Positions 1 to 5,037 of a stretch of 6,155 nt of DNA are shown here, piece after piece (within the stretch, counting starts at the first letter, position 1; each line of letters starts with the position of its first letter). The translations under genes were made by a program, and so were the position numbers. The DNA lies in the NCBI GenBank assembly GCA_003514865.1, contig DOON01000275.1, positions 3,941 to 10,095 on the forward strand, in the 5' to 3' direction. The notes under the pieces are model-generated. The model searched no databases. It was not told the DNA's origin and saw only the letters and a program-made list of their open reading frames with translations. The stretch comes from Clostridiales bacterium (lineage in GTDB: Bacteria; Bacillota_A; Clostridia; Tissierellales; Sedimentibacteraceae).

Positions 1-531
1 AGCTATCGCTCTTTCAAGCCTGGCGCCTGCCCCCCTGAACAACGGGAATCTCGGACCGGTAATTTTTGAAGCTCTCTCAAAATCAATTATTCCGAGGGAA
101 GTGCCTAAATCCCAGTGCGCCCTTGTTTCATAATCGAATTTCTCCGGCTCTCCCCATCTTCTTATCTCTCTATTATCGGCATCTGACTCTCCAACCGCAA
201 TGTCCGGATTTGGTATATTGGGGATATTCATAAGTTCTTTTTCTATTTCCGTGTCTATTTCCTTAATTTCAGTATCAAGAAGCTTTATTTTTTCAGATAA
301 CTCCTTCATCTTTAGAAGTATATCTTCCACATCCAAGCCTTGTTTTCTGAGCGTAGGAACACGGACGGAAACCCTTCTTTGCTCCGCCTTCATGTTTTCC
401 GTCTCTGTAAGCTTTTCTCTTCTTTGCTTATCTAATTCTAAAATTTTGTCAAGGCACAACTCATGCCCTCTTCTTTTTAAAAGCTTTTCAATTTCCTCGG
501 GATTGTTTCTTATTCTCTTTATATCAAGCAT
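1..531 (-). CDS. serS: Seryl-tRNA synthetase, N-terminal part (cut by left window edge)
   Basis: This gene encodes the cytoplasmic enzyme that activates serine with ATP and charges tRNA-Ser (and tRNA-Sec where present). An uninterrupted reading frame of 177 codons runs from an ATG at 531 to the window edge; bacterial SerRS is usually about 420-430 residues, so the class II catalytic core is mostly outside. It opens with MLDIKRIRNNPEEIEKLL, the family's characteristic start. Residues about 30-105 are charged and heptad-like, fitting the long antiparallel coiled-coil arm that grips the tRNA-Ser variable arm. They are followed by MNIPNIPNP (about 104-112), by WGEP, and by the catalytic-domain entry with GPRFPLFRGAGARLERA (about 159-175). 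The start is preceded by a weak GGGG Shine-Dalgarno at 538-541, six bases from ATG. The gene lies 17 bp after the cupin regulator and is probably cotranscribed with it. The segment at about 56-61 reads VSVRVP, where many homologues have a VSKEI-like sequence; this is a minor variation. Confidence 0.96.
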   Translation of the reverse strand, partial: MLDIKRIRNNPEEIEKLLKRRGHELCLDKILELDKQRREKLTETENMKAEQRRVSVRVPTLRKQGLDVEDILLKMKELSEKIKLLDTEIKEIDTEIEKELMNIPNIPNPDIAVGESDADNREIRRWGEPEKFDYETRAHWDLGTSLGIIDFERASKITGPRFPLFRGAGARLERAIA

Positions 532-548
532 GTATTACCCCATATTTA

Positions 549-1103
549 TTAATGTATAGCCGGAGAAAGTATACACAAAGCCTCTGTTTCCTCATTGCAG
601 CTGTTAAATACAGCATGTCCGTTATTTTCCGGAACACAGATGCTGTCTCCCTTTGAAACGACATAAATTTCATTTCCGATATGGCATTGTATTTCTCCGG
701 ATAATATATACACACATGCTTTTGCGCCATGAGTTATAGTATGTTCGCTCAGCCATGTTTTTGGCTTCAATTTAAATAAAAATGCCTCTACACTGTTGAT
801 TTTATCATCATTATTTAATATTGGAGTTATAAATTCCAGTTCAGAATTGATGTTTCCGAATTTTACCTTTATCCTTTTATTCTGAGGTATAGTTATTACA
901 TTTTTATTGCTTTCCTCCGCAAAAAGCGCTGATAGAGGCACATCCAAGGCCTCTGACAGCCTCTTTAAAACTGCCAAGGAAGGAGAAATTAAATCTCTTT
1001 CAATTTGAGATATATACCCCGATGTTACATTAATTTTTTCAGACAGTTCAACGATGGTCAACTTCTTACTTTTCCGTATACTTCTTATCTTCTCGCCAAT
1101 CAA
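549..1103 (-). CDS. XRE-family transcriptional regulator with C-terminal cupin sensor domain
   Basis: The 184-residue product is a predicted DNA-binding regulator. Residues about 3-60 form an XRE/HTH_3 domain: IGEKIRSIRKSKKLT, then the helix-turn-helix with VTSGYISQIERD as recognition helix, then ISPSLAVLKRLSEALDV. Residues about 105-180 form a cupin_2 beta-barrel with the landmarks YILSGEI (132-138), KGDSICVPENNGH (151-163) and a terminal strand. The cupin barrel would sense a small ligand, which cannot be named from sequence. The usual metal-ligand pattern is incomplete: histidines H121, H125 and H163 are present, but the expected Glu after the His pair is replaced (THGAKACVYIL). The start codon is TTG at 1103-1101. 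It is supported by the upstream GGTGAGGGG (1119-1111, seven bases away) and by the match of MIGEKIR to the usual start of such proteins. serS follows 17 bp downstream, and helD is divergent. The domain architecture is clear; the regulated genes are unknown, although autoregulation is likely from the palindrome at its promoter. Confidence 0.92.
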   Translation of the reverse strand: MIGEKIRSIRKSKKLTIVELSEKINVTSGYISQIERDLISPSLAVLKRLSEALDVPLSALFAEESNKNVITIPQNKRIKVKFGNINSELEFITPILNNDDKINSVEAFLFKLKPKTWLSEHTITHGAKACVYILSGEIQCHIGNEIYVVSKGDSICVPENNGHAVFNSCNEETEALCILSPAIH

Positions 1104-1110
1104 TTTTTAT

Positions 1111-1119
1111 CCCCTCACC
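1111..1119 (-). promoter_or_regulatory. Ribosome binding site supporting the TTG start of the regulator
   Basis: Read on the minus strand, GGTGAGGGG lies seven bases upstream of TTG at 1103. It is the only good Shine-Dalgarno near the beginning of the HTH domain, and there is no in-frame ATG at that point, so it decides the start. Confidence 0.8.
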
Positions 1120-1130
1120 ATATAATACTC

Positions 1131-1138
1131 TGTATACA
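1131..1138. promoter_or_regulatory. Candidate operator palindrome at the regulator's transcription start
   Basis: TGTATACA is a perfect 8-bp palindrome that touches the -10 box and covers the predicted start point of the regulator promoter. A wider pair of arms, TATAAT at 1121-1126 and ATTATA at 1138-1143, flanks it. XRE proteins often bind short palindromes at their own promoters, so autorepression is a reasonable inference. The region is AT-rich, so chance is not excluded. Confidence 0.35.
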
Positions 1139-1165
1139 TTATACAACAAATATACTAAATGTCAT
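1138..1165 (-). promoter_or_regulatory. Sigma-A promoter of the regulator-serS unit
   Basis: On the minus strand the -35 box ATGACA (1165-1160, five of six consensus bases) is separated by 16 bp from a perfect -10 box TATAAT (1143-1138). Transcription would begin around 1131, giving a leader of only about 28 nt before the TTG start. That is far too short for a T-box or other riboswitch. Confidence 0.8.
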
Positions 1166-1272
1166 CTATATATTTGTAAAAAAAGTTAAAATTTAGAAAT
1201 ATTTCAACGTATTTAATTATACATCGTCTTATTGCGAATAATATATTTATTGGTTCAATAACAAACAAAGAA

Positions 1273-1292
1273 ATTAATTAAGTTTAATTAAT
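1273..1292. repeat. AT-rich inverted repeat in the divergent intergenic region
   Basis: Two perfect 9-bp arms (ATTAATTAA and TTAATTAAT) are separated by GT, about 22 bp upstream of the -35 box of the helD promoter. It could be a regulator binding site. It consists only of A and T in its arms, so low complexity may explain it. The rest of the 1104-1399 gap holds only the two promoters, ribosome binding sites and AT-rich sequence; no small gene is evident. Confidence 0.3.
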
Positions 1293-1314
1293 ATGCAGTA
1301 TGATTAATTTTTTC

Positions 1315-1343
1315 TTTTCATATAATGTATAATGTGATATAAT
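1315..1343 (+). promoter_or_regulatory. Extended -10 promoter of helD
   Basis: TTTTCA (1315-1320) serves as a -35 box with a 17-bp spacer to TATAAT at 1338-1343, which carries the extended -10 dinucleotide TG at 1335-1336. Two further TATAAT hexamers lie at 1321-1326 and 1328-1333, without -35 boxes as good. Transcription would start near 1350, leaving about a 50-nt leader before the ATG at 1400. Confidence 0.6.
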
Positions 1344-1386
1344 TATCTATTAATTATCAATATTATTTTGTTCTTATTTGTGCAAG

Positions 1387-1392
1387 AAGGGG
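1387..1392 (+). promoter_or_regulatory. Ribosome binding site of helD
   Basis: AAGGGG lies seven bases before the ATG at 1400, good spacing for a Gram-positive Shine-Dalgarno, and supports this start for the 744-residue product. Confidence 0.75.
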
Positions 1393-1399
1393 ATATAAA

Positions 1400-3634
1400 A
1401 TGACAGAATATAATGAAAAATATATGGAAGAAATCAATTATCTCGAAAAAACAACAGACTTGTTGAAATATAAATTGGAAGTCGAAACAGAGAAGTTAGC
1501 GGAACAAAAATTAGACCTTATAGCCTCGCGAAAGGAAATGTGGGAGAATACAACTCACTCCTCTTCTGATTTTGATAAGCTCTCTGACCTGAATCAGTAT
1601 TTAAGCGCGCTGAATTCCCAGACATTCAGCTATACAGAGCTTGAAAAAAGAATAGCTAAATATGAAAAAATGGTTGACAGCCCGTATTTTGCAAGGATTG
1701 ATTTCACAGAGGACGGATATGATGATACCGAGAAAATATATATCGGTCTTTTTAACCTAATGGATGAGGATACTCATGAAATAGCGGTATATGATTGGCG
1801 TGCGCCTATTTCAAGCGTATACTACAGCTCAGAGCTCGGGCCTGTTAAATACAAAGCTCCATCCGGAATAATAAAAGGAGCCGTCTCACTTAAAAGGCAA
1901 TTTAAAATAACTAAGGGCAAGCTGGAATATTTTTTTGACAGCAATGTGAATATTGTTGATGAAATGCTGATGGAGGCTCTTTCAAAAAATATGACCTCCA
2001 AAATGAAGACTATTGTTGAAACAATACAAAAACAACAGGACATGATCATACGTGACTTAGATAATGATTTGCTTATTGTGCAGGGAGTGGCGGGAAGCGG
2101 AAAATCCTCCGTTGCACTGCACAGAATCGCATTTTTGCTGTATCAGGGCCTTAATCTCAAGCTTATTGCCAACAATATTGTTATCATATCTCCCAATACT
2201 CTGTTTTCAAAGTACATTTCAAGCGTACTTCCTGAGCTTGGCGAGGACAACATAAACGAGTATACATTTGAAAACATATTTGTAAAACTTTTTGACAATA
2301 AGCTGTCCGTTAAAACAAAGAGCGAAAATTTTGAAAATATAATATGTTCTGAAACAGAGGAAAAAAGAGATTTCTTGAGAGCCTGCGATGAATTTAAGGG
2401 TTCTGAGGTTTTCCTTAAAATAATAGACCGTTTTATCATGCACTTCGAAAGGAAGCTCATACCATTTGAGGATGTGTACTTCGACGGTAAAATTATTGAA
2501 ACGCGTCAGCTTTTAAAGGATTTCATGCTGAGCGGAAAGCTGAATATGCCTGCTGCTAAGAAGCTAAAAATCATTGAAAGCAGGATCATGGATAAAATCC
2601 GAGACGGAAAAAACGCCCGCAGAAGCAAAATAGAAGAAGCAGTCAACAGGTCAAAGCTGCATGAATTTGAAACAAAAGCCTTTTCAAGGGTTCTCGCCGC
2701 CAAAGAAACATCAATGCTTTTAAACCGAATAAAAAAATTTACAGAATTCAACAGCTATGATTTATACAAAAATCTGTTCAGCAGCAGGGAATTATTTAAA
2801 AAGCTGGCAAAAGGTCTGATTCTGCCGGATAATATTGACGAGATTATTGATTTCACAAATGAATCCGTTACTGACCCGTATAACATTCCATACGCTGACG
2901 GAATAGCCATGATGTATTTAAAGGTGAGAGCAGAAGGAGCCGATTCCTTAAGCGGCATTAAGCAGGTAATTGTGGATGAAGCTCAGGATTATTATCTCAT
3001 GCATTATCATCTGCTGAAGAACCTGTTCAAGGACGCTCGGTTCACCGTGGTCGGAGACATCAACCAGTCCGTTGACAGAAAAAACGATCTTTCTTTTTAT
3101 GATCATATAGTATCAATTTTTAACTTTGAAAGAAGCAATAAAATATTCCTGAACAAAAGCTACCGAAGCTCATATGAAATAAGCAAATTCAGTGAGAAAT
3201 TCCTCTACGGAGGCATGAACACCGAGTATTTCAGACGCAATGAAGAAGAGCCGCAGGTAATTCACAAGCAGAATGTTGAAGACCTCGAAAATGAAATGAT
3301 TAAAAATATTCATGAATACAAATCTCAGGGCTTCAATTCAATAGCGGTAATATGCAAAAACAGGAAGGAGGCTTCCGATTTATTCTTCAGACTTAAATCA
3401 AAAATAGATGTAAAGCTCATAGATTACTTGGGAGAGCAGAATATCGGAGGCATAATAATAGTTCCCGTATACCTTGCAAAAGCCCTGGAATTTGACGCGG
3501 TCCTGATTTATAAAACCGACAGCAAAAACTACAGCACCGAATACGACAAGCGTCTGCTGTATGTGGCATGCACAAGAGCGTTGCACAGACTGTCGCTGTA
3601 TCATACGGGAAAACCAAGCAGGTTTCTGAAATAA
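1400..3634 (+). CDS. helD: HelD-like SF1 helicase family ATPase, RNA polymerase recycling factor
   Basis: Members of this family bind RNA polymerase and use ATP hydrolysis to pull stalled or post-termination enzyme off nucleic acid. The product has 744 residues, close to B. subtilis HelD (about 770). Residues 1 to about 95 are highly charged and helical, matching the N-terminal coiled-coil arm that enters the polymerase secondary channel. The HelD signature YDWRAPISSVYY follows at 131-142. ATPase motifs are complete: Walker A GVAGSGKS at 229-236, Walker B DEAQD at 526-530, VVGDINQS at 550-557, YRSS with R589, KALEFD at 694-699 and YVACTRA with R726 at 721-727. The stretch between Walker A and Walker B (about 290-500) is family-specific and charged. 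Motif V reads KALEFD where KGLEFD is usual. The gene stands alone, divergent from the regulator and convergent with tRNA-Gly. A PcrA/UvrD DNA-repair role is less likely, because the N-terminal arm and DWRAP motif are HelD traits. Confidence 0.88.
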   Translation: MTEYNEKYMEEINYLEKTTDLLKYKLEVETEKLAEQKLDLIASRKEMWENTTHSSSDFDKLSDLNQYLSALNSQTFSYTELEKRIAKYEKMVDSPYFARIDFTEDGYDDTEKIYIGLFNLMDEDTHEIAVYDWRAPISSVYYSSELGPVKYKAPSGIIKGAVSLKRQFKITKGKLEYFFDSNVNIVDEMLMEALSKNMTSKMKTIVETIQKQQDMIIRDLDNDLLIVQGVAGSGKSSVALHRIAFLLYQGLNLKLIANNIVIISPNTLFSKYISSVLPELGEDNINEYTFENIFVKLFDNKLSVKTKSENFENIICSETEEKRDFLRACDEFKGSEVFLKIIDRFIMHFERKLIPFEDVYFDGKIIETRQLLKDFMLSGKLNMPAAKKLKIIESRIMDKIRDGKNARRSKIEEAVNRSKLHEFETKAFSRVLAAKETSMLLNRIKKFTEFNSYDLYKNLFSSRELFKKLAKGLILPDNIDEIIDFTNESVTDPYNIPYADGIAMMYLKVRAEGADSLSGIKQVIVDEAQDYYLMHYHLLKNLFKDARFTVVGDINQSVDRKNDLSFYDHIVSIFNFERSNKIFLNKSYRSSYEISKFSEKFLYGGMNTEYFRRNEEEPQVIHKQNVEDLENEMIKNIHEYKSQGFNSIAVICKNRKEASDLFFRLKSKIDVKLIDYLGEQNIGGIIIVPVYLAKALEFDAVLIYKTDSKNYSTEYDKRLLYVACTRALHRLSLYHTGKPSRFLK

Positions 3635-3636
3635 GT

Positions 3637-3664
3637 AAAAGGCAAGTCTGTAGACTTGCCTTTT
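3637..3664. terminator. Bidirectional intrinsic terminator shared by helD and tRNA-Gly
   Basis: Twelve-base perfect arms, AAAAGGCAAGTC (3637-3648) and GACTTGCCTTTT (3653-3664), flank a TGTA loop. The hairpin starts 2 bases after the helD stop and, on the other strand, begins 6 nt after the last base of the tRNA. Because the arms are A-rich on one side and T-rich on the other, each strand reads a GC stem followed by a short U run. It can therefore stop transcription from both directions. Confidence 0.85.
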
Positions 3665-3670
3665 AAATAA

Positions 3671-3741
3671 AGCGGGTGATGGGAATCGAACCCACACGGC
3701 CGGCTTGGGAAGCCGGAACTCTGCCACTAAGCTACACCCGC
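3671..3741 (-). tRNA. tRNA-Gly, anticodon CCC
   Basis: A complete cloverleaf folds on the minus strand: acceptor stem GCGGGTG with CACCCGC, a D-arm with G-T wobble pairs and loop GG, anticodon stem CCGGC/GCCGG around loop TTCCCAA, a 4-nt variable loop, and a T-arm GTGGG-TTCGATT-CCCAT. The anticodon at positions 34-36 is CCC, reading GGG glycine codons, and U73 is the discriminator as in bacterial tRNA-Gly. The next bases are TTA, so the CCA tail is not encoded and must be added by the CCA-adding enzyme. The gene is a single transcription unit with its own promoter and terminator, not part of a tRNA cluster in this window. Confidence 0.95.
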
Positions 3742-3749
3742 ATATAATT

Positions 3750-3778
3750 ATTATAATCAATTGAACTGTAAATGTAAA
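3750..3778 (-). promoter_or_regulatory. Strong sigma-A promoter of tRNA-Gly
   Basis: On the minus strand TTTACA (3778-3773, five of six consensus bases) is followed by an exact 17-bp spacer and a perfect TATAAT (3755-3750). The predicted start is near 3743, only about 2 nt before the mature tRNA 5' end at 3741, so the 5' leader would be very short. Confidence 0.85.
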
Positions 3779-3797
3779 TCAAAATTATAGCTATTTT

Positions 3798-3836
3798 AAA
3801 AAAAATACTCTTCCCGTATGTTGCGGAAGAGTATTT
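3798..3836 (-). terminator. Intrinsic terminator of the fumC-malic enzyme operon
   Basis: Read on the minus strand, arms of 12 bp (3836-3825 and 3814-3803) pair around a 10-nt loop, and the transcript then runs through eight consecutive U residues (3805-3798). The hairpin begins 6 bp after the malic enzyme stop codon. It ends about 20 bp before the tRNA -35 box, so it insulates the tRNA promoter from the operon. Confidence 0.9.
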
Positions 3837-3842
3837 GATTAT

Positions 3843-5012
3843 TTATATTCTGCTTTCTCCTAAGCGTATTGCCTCATCAGCTACAGCCTTTGCAACCACT
3901 TCCACCACATTAGGGTTAAATGGGTCAGGCAGCAGGTAATCAGCTGAAATTTCATCGTCCTTTATAACCTCTGCTATTGCCCTTGCTGCAGCCTCCTTCA
4001 TGGAATCGGTTATTACTTTGGAGCGTACAGACAAAACGCCCTTGAATATTCCAGGGAATACCAATACATTATTAACCTGGTTAGGGAAGTCGCTTCTGCC
4101 TGTTGCCACCACAGCCGCCCCTGCTTCCTTTGCCAGATCAGGCATAATTTCCGGAACAGGATTTGCCAGAGCAAAAATAATCGGGTCCTTTGACATCGAC
4201 GCAACCATGTCTTTTGAAACTATATTTGGCTTCGATACTCCTATAAATACATCAGCACCCTTCATGGCATCTGCCAGTGTTCCTTCAAGCTTGTTTCTGT
4301 TTGTTACCTTTGATATTTCCTGCTGGGCACTGTTGTTATATGGTGCACCATCATATATAAGACCCTTGCTTCCGCACATGATAATCTCTCCAAAGCCCAT
4401 CTGTATGAATAATTTTGCTATAGATATTCCTGCGGATCCGGCCCCGCTTATTACTATTTTCAGCTGTCCCATCTTTTTCTTTGTAAATCTCACGGCATTC
4501 AGCAATCCCGCTGAGGTAACAATTGCAGTCCCATGCTGGTCATCATGAAATACTGGGATATTGCATATTTTTTTCAATGCTTCTTCTATTTCAAAGCATC
4601 TTGGAGCTGATATGTCTTCGAGATTTATTCCACCAAAGCTCTTGGATATATTTGCAACTGTGTTGATGATAACCTCAGGATCTTTTGAATCAATACAAAT
4701 GGGAATTGCATCAATTCCGGCAAATCTCTTAAACAATGCACATTTGCCTTCCATTACAGGCATCGCGGCACTTGGCCCTATATCACCGAGTCCAAGAACT
4801 GCAGTTCCGTCGGTTATTACGGCAACCAAATTCCCTTTTCTCGTATATTCATAGGCAAGCATCTCATCCCTGGCTATTTCAAGGCAGGGCTCCGCAACTC
4901 CCGGCGTATATGCAACGGCGAGCTCCGCCTTGTTGTTTATTGGAGCCCTTGTCACCACCTCTATTTTGCCCATCCATTCAGCGTGTTTTTCTAAAGCATA
5001 AGTTTTATCCAC
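3843..5012 (-). CDS. Malic enzyme, short bacterial form (malate dehydrogenase, decarboxylating)
   Basis: This enzyme converts L-malate to pyruvate and CO2 while reducing NAD(P)+, in the cytoplasm, and needs Mg2+ or Mn2+. The 389 residues match the small bacterial class, with no phosphotransacetylase-like extension. Key features are YTPGVAEPC at 35-43 (catalytic Tyr35), GLGDIGPSAAMPVMEGK at 74-90 (catalytic Lys90), metal ligands E132-D133 in LEDISAPRCFEIE and D157-D158 in HDDQHGTAIV, the dinucleotide motif GAGSAG at 190-195, ANPVPE at 283-288 and GRSDFPNQVNN at 305-315. The usual acidic residue after the second Rossmann strand appears to be missing (IIMCGSKG, 210-217), so cofactor choice is open. 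The start is GTG at 5012, fixed by a strong GGAGGT Shine-Dalgarno at 5024-5019, six bases upstream. It follows fumC after 25 bp and is almost certainly cotranscribed, so the pair processes fumarate to pyruvate. Confidence 0.95.
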   Translation of the reverse strand: MDKTYALEKHAEWMGKIEVVTRAPINNKAELAVAYTPGVAEPCLEIARDEMLAYEYTRKGNLVAVITDGTAVLGLGDIGPSAAMPVMEGKCALFKRFAGIDAIPICIDSKDPEVIINTVANISKSFGGINLEDISAPRCFEIEEALKKICNIPVFHDDQHGTAIVTSAGLLNAVRFTKKKMGQLKIVISGAGSAGISIAKLFIQMGFGEIIMCGSKGLIYDGAPYNNSAQQEISKVTNRNKLEGTLADAMKGADVFIGVSKPNIVSKDMVASMSKDPIIFALANPVPEIMPDLAKEAGAAVVATGRSDFPNQVNNVLVFPGIFKGVLSVRSKVITDSMKEAAARAIAEVIKDDEISADYLLPDPFNPNVVEVVAKAVADEAIRLGESRI

Positions 5013-5018
5013 TGTCCT

Positions 5019-5024
5019 ACCTCC
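5019..5024 (-). promoter_or_regulatory. Strong ribosome binding site deciding the GTG start of malic enzyme
   Basis: GGAGGT on the minus strand lies six bases before GTG at 5012, inside the 25-bp fumC-malic enzyme gap. It allows independent initiation within the operon transcript. Confidence 0.85.
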
Positions 5025-5037
5025 GTTTATATTTATA

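Noticed and set aside
200..559. Plus-strand 119-codon open frame, hydrophobic and serine/phenylalanine-rich
   Set aside because: It lies antisense to serS, whose frame is intact and matches a known family; the composition is the usual complement of a Lys/Glu-rich coding strand.
1184..1205. Possible CodY-like box in the divergent intergenic region
   Set aside because: The best alignment leaves about five mismatches in 15 positions, which is expected by chance in such AT-rich DNA.
3398..3760. Minus-strand 120-codon frame over the helD end, terminator and tRNA
   Set aside because: It would translate through a tRNA gene and a terminator hairpin, and lies antisense to conserved helicase motifs V and VI.
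4000..4548. Plus-strand 182-codon frame inside the malic enzyme gene
   Set aside because: It is antisense to the Rossmann domain of a complete conserved enzyme, and no independent family was recognised.
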